Source: Desulfuromusa sp. (GTDB taxonomy: Bacteria > Desulfobacterota > Desulfuromonadia > Desulfuromonadales > Geopsychrobacteraceae). From it: a stretch of 5,207 bases of DNA. Location: NCBI GenBank assembly GCA_029934755.1, contig JAOZLQ010000161.1, positions 1 through 5,207 of the forward strand. The letters are read 5' to 3'. This document shows, in pieces, positions 1 through 5,029 of the stretch (positions within the stretch are counted from its first letter, which is position 1; the number at the start of each line of letters is the position of its first letter). The notes under the pieces are model-generated. The model did no database searches, had not been told where the DNA came from, and saw only the letters and a list, made by a program, of their open reading frames with translations. Position numbers and translations under genes: made by a program.

Positions 1-70
1 GAATTTCAGTGACCTGTGAAACGATTCCGGGGCAATCGCGACCAATAATAGTCAGAGCAAAATGTTGCAT
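1..70 (-). CDS. ACT-domain protein, GcvR-like (N-terminus only, runs off left edge)
   Basis: On the minus strand an ATG at 70-68 opens a frame that stays open to the window edge and reads MQHFALTIIGRDCPGIVSQV and onward. The pattern, a beta strand followed by G-R-D-x-P-G-I-V, is the start of an ACT domain, as found in GcvR-type regulators and related stand-alone ACT proteins. Such proteins bind amino acids, and GcvR controls the glycine cleavage system through protein contact. A strong Shine-Dalgarno AGGAGG (complement of 75-80) sits a few bases before the ATG and fixes the start. Only about 23 codons are visible, so the exact subfamily cannot be told. The gene is divergent from slyX, and 169 bp separate the two start codons. 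Confidence 0.75.
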   Translation of the reverse strand, partial: MQHFALTIIGRDCPGIVSQVTEI

Positions 71-189
71 GTCACCTCCTGTATGAAAATGGAGAGTTGT
101 TGGGAATAAGTCAAGCGTATCGATGACGAGAGTGCCTTATCTGAAACAGTTTTGCAAGACGGACGTTCTCATTTTAATCCAAAATGGTA

Positions 190-219
190 TTGGCATCTAT
201 TGACTTCGCACGTTATAAA
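190..219 (+). promoter_or_regulatory. Candidate sigma-70-type promoter for slyX
   Basis: TTGGCA (190-195) and TATAAA (214-219) are separated by 18 bp and lie just upstream of the slyX ribosome binding site AAAGGAGA. The leader would be short, about 14 nt. This is a consensus match by eye only. Confidence 0.35.
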
Positions 220-239
220 GTAGTCAAAGGAGACCAACC

Positions 240-434
240 ATGCTTGAAGAACTGCAAGAACGCGTGACCGAACTGGAAATCCGTTTCAGTCATCAAACTC
301 AACTACTTGATGAACTCAATGAAGTTCTTACCGATTGCAATCAACGGATAGACCGATTGAGCAAGGAAAATCAGCATTTGCGAGCAACGCTCAGTACTCT
401 TGCTCCCTCCATGGAAGAATCCCCGGATGAATAG
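240..434 (+). CDS. slyX: SlyX family protein
   Basis: A 64-residue acidic protein that is almost entirely heptad-patterned (L-E-E-L-Q-E-R-V near residues 2-9, T-Q-L-L-D-E-L-N near 20-27, I-D-R-L-S-K-E-N near 37-44), ending in a short Pro/Asp/Glu-rich tail. Small size, coiled coil and the L-x-x-R-V-T-E-L-E start are typical of SlyX. This is a widespread small cytoplasmic protein whose biochemical role is not established; the name comes from suppression of lysis phenotypes. AAAGGAGA about 8 nt upstream supports the ATG at 240. mtfA follows after 96 bp. A decayed second copy of this gene lies at 1479-1812, on the other side of mtfA, and both copies end in the same GATGAATA(G/A) sequence. Confidence 0.85.
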   Translation: MLEELQERVTELEIRFSHQTQLLDELNEVLTDCNQRIDRLSKENQHLRATLSTLAPSMEESPDE

Positions 435-475
435 CCTGTCCCCTGGATCGCAAGGTTTGTAAGGTCAATGTGACT

Positions 476-481
476 TATAAT
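476..481 (+). promoter_or_regulatory. Candidate -10 element (TATAAT) upstream of mtfA
   Basis: A perfect TATAAT lies in the slyX-mtfA gap, 49 bp before the mtfA ATG. No good -35 hexamer is found at 16-18 bp spacing, so mtfA may have its own weak or activator-dependent promoter, or may simply be read through from slyX. Confidence 0.3.
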
Positions 482-530
482 GCAGATCCATAATTCAATT
501 TAACGAGAATTGTTGTTGTGAGGTAAGAGA

Positions 531-1349
531 ATGGTTTGGTTTGTCCTTTTTCTTTTAGTTGTAATAATTTTTTGGGCAGCATATGTGTATATCACCAAGG
601 CGCGTCGACGGGCTCGTCGGCGTCTCGCAACAGCAACCCCATTTTCAGAAGAATGGGTTCAGATTCTCCACAGAAATATACCTCTCTACACAAAATTGTC
701 ACCTGAACAACAACGAGAATTGCAGCAAGATATACAAGTATTTCTGGCTGAAAAATCGTTTGAAGGGAGTGGTGGTATCGCTATTACAGATGAGATTAAG
801 ATAACAATCGCTGCTCAGGCATGCATGCTGCTTCTTAATCGTAAAGATGATTGCTATCCAAAGCTATACTCCGTGGTGGTCTACCCGAGTGCTTACATCG
901 CGGGTGGTAAGGGACTCTTCAATAGAAATGAGGGACAGTCAGTAAGGCTGGGTGAATCCTGGGGGACTGGTACGGTTGTTCTCTCGTGGGACCATGTGAG
1001 GAGAGGGGCTTTTAATTTTCGTGATGGACACAATGTGACCATGCACGAATTTGCTCACCAACTCGATCAGGAAGATGGTGCTGCTGATGGTGTCCCCATT
1101 CTGGAACAACGTTCCGCCTACACTTCCTGGGCGCGGGTGTTTTCTCAAGAGTTTGAGCGATTTCAGCGCAAGGGGCGAAAGAAAAAACGCAGTGTGATCG
1201 ATGCCTACGGAGCAACTAATCCCGCTGAATTCTTTGCCGTTGCAACCGAGACCTTTTTTGAAAAACCTGTCCAAATGCAGAAGAAGCACGCAGAGTTGTA
1301 CGAAGAGCTGAAAAAGTACTACAAAATCAATCCGGTCGAGTGGGAGTAA
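531..1349 (+). CDS. mtfA: Membrane-anchored zinc metallopeptidase of the MtfA (Mlc titration factor A, M90) family
   Basis: A 272-residue protein. Residues 2-20 form one hydrophobic helix, followed by a strongly basic stretch (K-A-R-R-R-A-R-R-R), predicting an N-terminal anchor with the enzyme on the cytoplasmic side. The catalytic core follows: HEFAH at 172-176 is the HExxH zinc motif, the following L-D matches the family, and D-A-Y-G-A-T-N-P-A-E at 224-233 supplies Tyr226 and the third zinc ligand Glu233. These correspond to the DAY...PAE segment of E. coli MtfA (His149, Glu150, His153, Tyr205, Glu212). E. coli MtfA is a peptidase that also binds the glucose repressor Mlc; the TM anchor is absent there, and no Mlc partner is visible here, so the substrate is unknown. 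GAGG seven bases upstream supports the start. A strong hairpin follows the stop codon. Confidence 0.9.
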   Translation: MVWFVLFLLVVIIFWAAYVYITKARRRARRRLATATPFSEEWVQILHRNIPLYTKLSPEQQRELQQDIQVFLAEKSFEGSGGIAITDEIKITIAAQACMLLLNRKDDCYPKLYSVVVYPSAYIAGGKGLFNRNEGQSVRLGESWGTGTVVLSWDHVRRGAFNFRDGHNVTMHEFAHQLDQEDGAADGVPILEQRSAYTSWARVFSQEFERFQRKGRKKKRSVIDAYGATNPAEFFAVATETFFEKPVQMQKKHAELYEELKKYYKINPVEWE

Positions 1350-1352
1350 TCA

Positions 1353-1399
1353 GGGTTTCACTTAAAGTCGATTATATTTATAAACTTTAGCTGAAACCC
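1353..1399 (+). other. Long imperfect hairpin just after mtfA
   Basis: GGGTTTCA (1353-1360) pairs with TGAAACCC (1392-1399), and TAAAGT (1363-1368) pairs with ACTTTA (1384-1389). Between them lie one C-C mismatch and one T-G wobble. The loop can also pair TTATA (1372-1376) with TATAA (1379-1383). It starts 3 bp after the mtfA stop, so it probably ends or protects the mtfA message. However, no T run follows on either strand, so it is not a classical intrinsic terminator. Confidence 0.6.
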
Positions 1400-1421
1400 A
1401 ACGAGAACAGAGCAAAGAGGG

Positions 1422-1450
1422 TTGATAATATCTTTATAGCACGCATAAAT
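1422..1450 (+). promoter_or_regulatory. Candidate promoter for the ghost slyX / rhodanese operon
   Basis: TTGATA (1422-1427) and ATAAAT (1445-1450) are 17 bp apart, downstream of the mtfA hairpin and 28 bp before the ATG of the decayed slyX copy. If active, transcription would pass through the pseudogene and the inserted element before reaching the rhodanese gene. This is an eye match only. Confidence 0.3.
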
Positions 1451-1552
1451 ATTGTTTTTTTGCTAAATGAGAGTCATCATGGTTGACGACTTGCGAAGCA
1501 AGTAGCTGAACTTGAAATCTACTTTACCAACCAAACCCAATTATGTTGTTAA

Positions 1553-1565
1553 ACTCAATAAAATT
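1553..1565 (+). repeat. Direct repeat, left copy (target-site duplication)
   Basis: ACTCAATAAAATT directly precedes the left end of the 130-bp inserted element and is repeated exactly at 1696-1708. The corresponding place in intact slyX (ACTCAATGAAGTT) occurs once, which shows this is slyX sequence duplicated on insertion. Confidence 0.85.
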
Positions 1566-1695
1566 GAGGCACTTGCAAAACCCTTTAACTTCGAGTAACC
1601 GTCATTCCCGCGCAGGAGGGAATCCAGAGGTTTGCTGAGTTCGTCAAAAACTGGATCCCCGTTTTCACGAGGATAACGACTTGTGCAAGAGGCTC
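1566..1695. mobile_element. 130-bp MITE-like palindromic element inserted in the slyX copy
   Basis: The element begins GAGGCACTTGCAAAA and ends in a sequence whose complement is GAGCCTCTTGCACAA, giving imperfect terminal inverted repeats with 12 of 15 matches. Inside are two smaller hairpins: ATTCCC...GGGAAT (1604-1623) and ATCCCCG...CGAGGAT (1655-1674, one mismatch). ATCCAG (1622-1627) also pairs with CTGGAT (1651-1656). The GTCATTCCCGCG...GGGAATCCAG motif resembles a dispersed palindromic repeat common in proteobacterial genomes. There is no coding capacity, so it must have been moved by a transposase encoded elsewhere. The perfect 13-bp flanking repeat marks a genuine insertion. Family name and parent transposase cannot be identified from the window. 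Confidence 0.8.
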
Positions 1696-1708
1696 ACTCA
1701 ATAAAATT
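1696..1708 (+). repeat. Direct repeat, right copy (target-site duplication)
   Basis: Exact second copy of the 13-bp sequence at 1553-1565, directly abutting the right end of the inserted element. The slyX homology resumes straight after it. Confidence 0.85.
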
Positions 1709-1804
1709 ATCACTGATTATCTCGGATGGATCAATTGAGCAAAGAAAACCAACAATTTTTGAAAGTCGTGCGCACCCCATCTTCGTCTTTGGATGATTTT
1801 TTTG

Positions 1805-2344
1805 ATGAATAATTTTCCTCTCAGCCCGACATTACGCCGAATCTTTCTGGAAGCTTTGATCCTATGTATTTTATCCGCTGCAGTCGGATTGAGTCTGAAT
1901 TTTAAGCTGATATTCAATGCTTTTTCGGGTAAAGCAGTCTCCTCTCCGGTTCCTGTCAATGCTATTGTTGATGAAACAGCTGTAGAAAATGGCGTGGCAG
2001 TTAATGTTTTCCCGATACCAGTGGAACTGGACGAACTTGATGAACTCCTTGCTGTAGGAGCCCTGCTGATCGATAGCCGCAACAGTGATGACTACCAGAT
2101 AAATCATCTTGCCGGTGCTATCTCCTTTCCTCTTGGACTGTTGGAAGATCAGTTGGCGGATTTCAGGAAGCAGGTTTCCGTTGACCAAACTCTGGTGATC
2201 TATTGCAGTGGCTATGGCTGCCCCGATTCTTTTGACCTTGGGGTTTGCTTGATTAATGAAGGTTACACCGATGTTCTGGTGTATGAAGGCGGCTTCCCCG
2301 AATGGCAGGATGCCGGATATCCGCTGGAAGGGGGAGGGGAATGA
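1805..2344 (+). CDS. Membrane-anchored rhodanese-like protein
   Basis: About 179 residues from ATG 1805; an in-frame ATG at 1793 would add four residues. After a short basic start (T-L-R-R) comes one hydrophobic helix (about residues 17-38), then a linker and a single rhodanese domain with L-L-I-D-S-R (87-92), H-L-A-G-A-I-S-F-P (101-109), the catalytic loop C-S-G-Y-G-C-P-D-S starting at Cys134, and the closing G-G-F-P-E-W...G-Y-P-L. Rhodaneses carry sulfane sulfur as a persulfide on this cysteine. A second cysteine five residues on (Cys139) could form a disulfide or trisulfide with it. The anchor suggests a domain facing the periplasm, but topology is not proven. No good Shine-Dalgarno precedes either start, and the start overlaps the old slyX stop, so translation may once have been coupled. 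The stop overlaps the next gene by 4 bp. Confidence 0.85.
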   Translation: MNNFPLSPTLRRIFLEALILCILSAAVGLSLNFKLIFNAFSGKAVSSPVPVNAIVDETAVENGVAVNVFPIPVELDELDELLAVGALLIDSRNSDDYQINHLAGAISFPLGLLEDQLADFRKQVSVDQTLVIYCSGYGCPDSFDLGVCLINEGYTDVLVYEGGFPEWQDAGYPLEGGGE

Positions 2345-2781
2345 CGTTGCTGGGCAAAACAGTCTACCATGTCAGTCGCCTTGGTTTGGCGGCTGTGTTT
2401 ATCTATGCCGGAGTGGTTAAGGTAAATGATATTGTCGCCTTCGCCGGACAGATTGCCAACTATCAGATCCTCCCGTATGCTTGGAACTATCTGATTGCCT
2501 CCATACTTCCTTACCTGGAACTACTTTGCGGGATATTATTGTTGCTCAACATGCGGGTGCGGCCAGCAGTTTTAGTCTTATCCTGCTTAAATATTATTTT
2601 TATGGTTGCTCTTGTTTCTGCCATTGCACGAGGGTTTGATATCGACTGCGGTTGTTTTAAGCCCGATTCAGCTAACCCGACCAGCCCATTATCAGCACTG
2701 TGGCGGGATGTCGGATTGTTGCTACTGATGGTTGCTACCTGGGTTCTGCGTTATGTCAAACAGCCAAAGGAGATTGAATAA
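2341..2781 (+). CDS. MauE/DoxX-like four-helix membrane protein with a CxC motif
   Basis: A 146-residue integral membrane protein with about four helices (roughly 12-29, 50-69, 74-97 and 121-138). The K-V-N-D...F-A-G-Q-I-A-N-Y-Q-I-L-P stretch after helix 1 and D-I-D-C-G-C-F after helix 3 (Cys103, Cys105) are hallmarks of the MauE/DoxX-like redox family. MauE is needed for disulfide formation in methylamine dehydrogenase maturation, and relatives are paired with thioredoxin-like or rhodanese-like partners. The start at 2341 is chosen because it overlaps the rhodanese stop as ATGA and follows a purine-rich GGGGAGGGGA; a longer upstream frame would lie inside the rhodanese gene. The pairing suggests transfer of electrons or sulfur between this protein and the rhodanese, which is inference. 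The stop overlaps the next start as TAATG. Confidence 0.8.
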   Translation: MTLLGKTVYHVSRLGLAAVFIYAGVVKVNDIVAFAGQIANYQILPYAWNYLIASILPYLELLCGILLLLNMRVRPAVLVLSCLNIIFMVALVSAIARGFDIDCGCFKPDSANPTSPLSALWRDVGLLLLMVATWVLRYVKQPKEIE

Positions 2782-3827
2782 TGTCCCAGGAAAGATGGCA
2801 GCAATCGCTACAGGATGCAGTGACCTCGGCAGATCAGTTGGCCGAGTATTTTGATTTTGATCCGCGTCCGCTGATGGCAGTCACGGCGCAATATCCGATG
2901 CGGATTACCCCATATTATTTGGGCTTGATTGAGCAAGTCGGTGATCCAATTTGGAAACAATGTGTCCCCGATTTACGCGAACTGGTTGCAGATGGATTGG
3001 ACGATCCTCTGGCCGAAGAAGCACATTCTCCGGTGCCCGCAGTGATTCACCGTTATCCTGACCGGGTCATCTTTTATGTTTCAGGGAGTTGTGCCAGCTA
3101 TTGCCGTTTCTGTACCCGCAAACGGAAAGTTGGTTGTGCTGATATGGCGCCAAGCTTTCGAGAATTGCGTGAGGGAATTGATTATATTGCTGCACACCCA
3201 CAAGTTCGTGATGTGATTTTTTCGGGTGGTGATCCACTGCTGTTGCCAGACCCCGTTTTGCAGGATTTACTCGCCCGGGTTTATGCGATTCCCCATGTTG
3301 AAATAATTCGTATTGGTACCCGAGTACCGGTGACTCTTCCGGAACGGATCACCAATCGATTATGTGCCATGTTGAAGAAATTTCCGCCCCTTTATTTGAA
3401 CACTCACTTCAATCATCCGCGTGAGTTGACGCCGCAGGCGACTGAAGCTTGTGGCCGTCTGGTTGATGCCGGGATTGTCTTGGGAAACCAGACGGTTCTC
3501 CTTCGTGGGGTTAATGATCAGCCTGAAATTATCAGTGAGTTATTTCGGGGTTTGCTGAAGATGCGGGTGCGACCTTACTATCTGCACCAGATGGATCTAA
3601 CTCGAGGAACAGGACACTTTCGAACTTCGGTTAAGGATGGATTGAAAATCATGTACTCACTGCGTGGTCCGGTGTCGGGCTTGGCATCACCGCACTATGT
3701 TATTGATCTTCCTGGTGGAAAAGGGAAGGTGCCGCTATTACCTCAATATGTTAAAAGGCAGGGTGATATTTTGTTGATTCGTACTGCTGATGGTAGTGAG
3801 GTTGAATATCCTGATTTGCCGTCATGA
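2781..3827 (+). CDS. kamA: KamA-family radical SAM/PLP enzyme (short lysine 2,3-aminomutase or EpmB-like)
   Basis: A 348-residue protein. C-A-S-Y-C-R-F-C (Cys104, 108, 111) is the CxxxCxxC iron-sulfur site, S-G-G-D-P (148-152) the SAM-binding motif, and D-L-P-G-G-K-G-K (309-316) the PLP region. Set against my recollection of Clostridium subterminale lysine 2,3-aminomutase, key residues share one constant offset of 21: Cys125/104, Arg134/113, Asp293/272, Asp330/309 and PLP Lys337/316. The substrate carboxylate-binding Arg and both Asp that hold the lysine side-chain amine are therefore kept, which favours lysine as substrate. It lacks most of the C-terminal extension, and the zinc-ligand Cys268 position is Gln247. 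The length resembles EpmB (beta-lysylation of EF-P), but the D-L-P-G-G-K-G-K region is closer to KamA. AAGGAG 8 nt upstream supports the start. No efp, epmA or ablB acetyltransferase is nearby. Confidence 0.85.
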   Translation: MSQERWQQSLQDAVTSADQLAEYFDFDPRPLMAVTAQYPMRITPYYLGLIEQVGDPIWKQCVPDLRELVADGLDDPLAEEAHSPVPAVIHRYPDRVIFYVSGSCASYCRFCTRKRKVGCADMAPSFRELREGIDYIAAHPQVRDVIFSGGDPLLLPDPVLQDLLARVYAIPHVEIIRIGTRVPVTLPERITNRLCAMLKKFPPLYLNTHFNHPRELTPQATEACGRLVDAGIVLGNQTVLLRGVNDQPEIISELFRGLLKMRVRPYYLHQMDLTRGTGHFRTSVKDGLKIMYSLRGPVSGLASPHYVIDLPGGKGKVPLLPQYVKRQGDILLIRTADGSEVEYPDLPS

Positions 3828-3863
3828 TTTTTTGGTTAAGTCTGTTTTGCGAGGGTGTTCTAT

Positions 3864-4709
3864 ATGAAAAATTTTCTTAGTCCGGAAGATCTAGCCACCT
3901 CACTTGTTGCCTGGGGAGAGGCCAAGGTTAAGCGAACATCGTTGCAACTTCTGCTTCTCGGTTTTGTGGCCGGTGCCTATATTGGTTTTGCGGCACATTT
4001 AGCGACTGTTGTTGGTACTGGGGATTTCTCCTGGATCGGCATGAAGAAGTTTATGATGGGCTCTGTTTTCAGTGTCGGGCTGATGCTGGTTATTATTCCC
4101 GGATCTGAACTCTGGACCGGAAACACGATGATGACGGCAGCTTTCCTGGAGAAAAAAATCTCTTTTACTCAAGTAATGCGCAACTGGTTTTGGGTCTATC
4201 TGGGTAATCTGCTAGGTTCCATTTTTCTTGCATGGATGATTGTCAATCAGACTGGAATCATGGATGGTGTTTTTGGTGGTACCGCTTTGCAAATTGCGTC
4301 GGCAAAGGTCAGCCATGAGGTTGTCGGGCATTCCCATAACAGTGCCTATTTTTTTCGTGCTGTTGGATGTAACTGGTTGGTGTGTCTGGCGGTTCTCCAG
4401 GCGATGGCAGCAAAAGATATCGCTGGGAAAGTCCTCGGAATCTTTTTTCCTATCATGGCTTTTGTCGCGTCTGGCTTTGAACACGTTGTTGCTAATATGT
4501 ACTTTATCCCCGCGGGTATTTTTGCCAAAAAAATACCGGGTGCGTGTTCAGCATCCGGGCTTGATCCTGTCGTTATTGATCAGCTGGGCTGGGGTGCCAT
4601 GTGGCAGAGCAATCTGATGACTGTTACTCTGGGTAATTTTGTCGGTGGAGGACTCTTTGTTGGGGTTGTTTACTGGTGGCTTTATGTGCGGGGGAAAACG
4701 GCTCACTAG
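3864..4709 (+). CDS. Formate/nitrite transporter (FNT, FocA/NirC family)
   Basis: A 281-residue membrane channel with six helices (about 26-48, 62-80, 106-127, 163-182, 189-215 and 250-274). G-S-E-L-W-T-G-N-T near 80-88 forms the first broken helix. R-A-V-G-C-N-W-L-V-C-L-A-V near 165-177 and A-S-G-F-E-H-V-V-A-N-M-Y-F-I-P near 202-216 are FNT signatures; His207 corresponds to the central pore histidine (His209 in E. coli FocA), and Lys148 probably to FocA Lys156. FNT pentamers pass formate, nitrite or hydrosulfide, and sequence alone does not decide here. Formate suits an anaerobe; hydrosulfide would suit the rhodanese neighbourhood. The ATG at 3864, eight bases after GAGGG, is preferred over a GTG at 3855, which overlaps that ribosome site. 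It lies 36 bp after kamA with no terminator between, so co-transcription is likely. Confidence 0.9.
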   Translation: MKNFLSPEDLATSLVAWGEAKVKRTSLQLLLLGFVAGAYIGFAAHLATVVGTGDFSWIGMKKFMMGSVFSVGLMLVIIPGSELWTGNTMMTAAFLEKKISFTQVMRNWFWVYLGNLLGSIFLAWMIVNQTGIMDGVFGGTALQIASAKVSHEVVGHSHNSAYFFRAVGCNWLVCLAVLQAMAAKDIAGKVLGIFFPIMAFVASGFEHVVANMYFIPAGIFAKKIPGACSASGLDPVVIDQLGWGAMWQSNLMTVTLGNFVGGGLFVGVVYWWLYVRGKTAH

Positions 4710-4712
4710 GGC

Positions 4713-4758
4713 TCAAAAAGGCACAAAGTTATCCGTTTTCTTACCCCTTTTCTTTGTG
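4713..4758 (+). terminator. Weak terminator-like hairpin after the FNT gene
   Basis: CACAAAG (4722-4728) can pair with CTTTGTG (4752-4758), or alternatively AAAAGG (4716-4721) with CCTTTT (4746-4751), across a long loop just after the stop codon. No clear T tract follows the first form, and only a broken one (CTTTG) follows the second. This is the only candidate for ending the upstream operon. Confidence 0.25.
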
Positions 4759-4828
4759 AAATAAAATAGTCAATGTCTGGGTGTGCCACAGCATCAATAT
4801 ATCTCTGAGTCGACCCTCTCCTTTTTTG

Positions 4829-4842
4829 TGCGGATTTCCGCA
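4829..4842. promoter_or_regulatory. Perfect inverted repeat, possible enhancer-binding site
   Basis: TGCGGA and TCCGCA are separated by TT. The T run lies before rather than after the stem on the plus strand, and an A run follows it on the minus strand, so it is not an intrinsic terminator. It sits 115 bp upstream of the sigma-54 element, within the usual distance for an activator (bEBP) site. The role is inferred. Confidence 0.35.
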
Positions 4843-4957
4843 TAGCAAAGACAACCTATTCTGGAAAACCGCTCAAATGTTAAACTCCAGCTACTCTTCA
4901 ATAATAAAACACCGTTAGATTACAGTACATTGCACTCGTTTTAAAAATGTCTTCGTT

Positions 4958-4973
4958 TGGCATATGCTTTGCT
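4958..4973 (+). promoter_or_regulatory. Sigma-54 (RpoN) promoter for the Tat-protein gene
   Basis: TGGCATATGCTTTGCT matches the TGGCAC-N5-TTGCW consensus at nearly every position, with the invariant GG (4959-4960) and GC (4971-4972) at the required spacing. Transcription would start near 4984, leaving a leader of about 46 nt before the ATG. This implies activator-dependent expression of the downstream gene. Confidence 0.65.
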
Positions 4974-5029
4974 ACTCATGCTATAGCCGAGATACTTGAA
5001 TAGAACGTCTTTTTAACGGGAGGTAACAA

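Larger units (their letters stand above)
1479..1812 (+). pseudogene. Decayed second copy of slyX, frameshifted and interrupted by a MITE-like element
   Basis: The intact slyX at 240-434 can be traced here in pieces. ATG (1479) starts M-V-D-D-L. One base is then lost near 1498-1502, which makes TAG at 1503-1505 an in-frame stop. In the shifted frame V-A-E-L-E-I-Y-F-T-N-Q-T-Q-L (1502-1543) matches V-T-E-L-E-I-R-F-S-H-Q-T-Q-L of the intact copy. An extra base follows near 1544-1547, then K-L-N-K-I up to the inserted element. After the element and a 4-base loss near 1719-1725, D-Q-L-S-K-E-N-Q-Q (from about 1728) matches D-R-L-S-K-E-N-Q-H, and the copy ends D-E-stop at 1812. Removing the insertion would not restore the frame, so the gene is dead for several independent reasons. 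Its old end overlaps the rhodanese start, suggesting former translational coupling. Confidence 0.85.
4710..5029. other. Intergenic region between FNT gene and Tat-protein gene
   Basis: A 320-bp AT-rich stretch with no convincing small coding frame. It contains a weak hairpin near its left end, a perfect inverted repeat at 4829-4842, a sigma-54 promoter match at 4958-4973 and the GGGAGG ribosome site at 5018-5023. The rest (about 4843-4957) shows nothing recognisable by eye. Confidence 0.6.

Noticed and set aside
190..208. Sigma-54 promoter upstream of slyX beginning TTGGCATC
   Set aside because: The GC of the -12 element is not at the required distance from the GG.
583..804. Alternative plus-strand frame inside mtfA
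   Set aside because: Shadow frame without ribosome site; the mtfA frame carries the anchor and conserved core.
939..1289. Minus-strand open frames opposite mtfA
   Set aside because: They overlap the conserved HExxH region of mtfA entirely and show no family features of their own.
1566..1695. CRISPR-like repeat
   Set aside because: There is one unit with inverted ends and no repeated spacer-repeat pattern; it behaves as an inserted palindromic element.
1717..2188. Minus-strand open frames opposite the rhodanese gene
   Set aside because: They are low-complexity or composition-driven readings opposite a clear rhodanese domain and have no ribosome site or recognisable motif.
2302..2340. Upstream start for the MauE-like protein
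   Set aside because: It would add 13 residues read from inside the rhodanese C-terminus; the ATG at 2341 has the purine-rich ribosome site and the ATGA overlap.
4212..4617. Alternative frames on both strands inside the FNT gene
   Set aside because: The FNT frame is continuous and carries all family motifs; the others are shadows.
4822..4842. Intrinsic terminator reading of the TGCGGA/TCCGCA palindrome
   Set aside because: The T run precedes the stem on the plus strand, and on the minus strand an A run follows, so neither direction gives stem then T tract.
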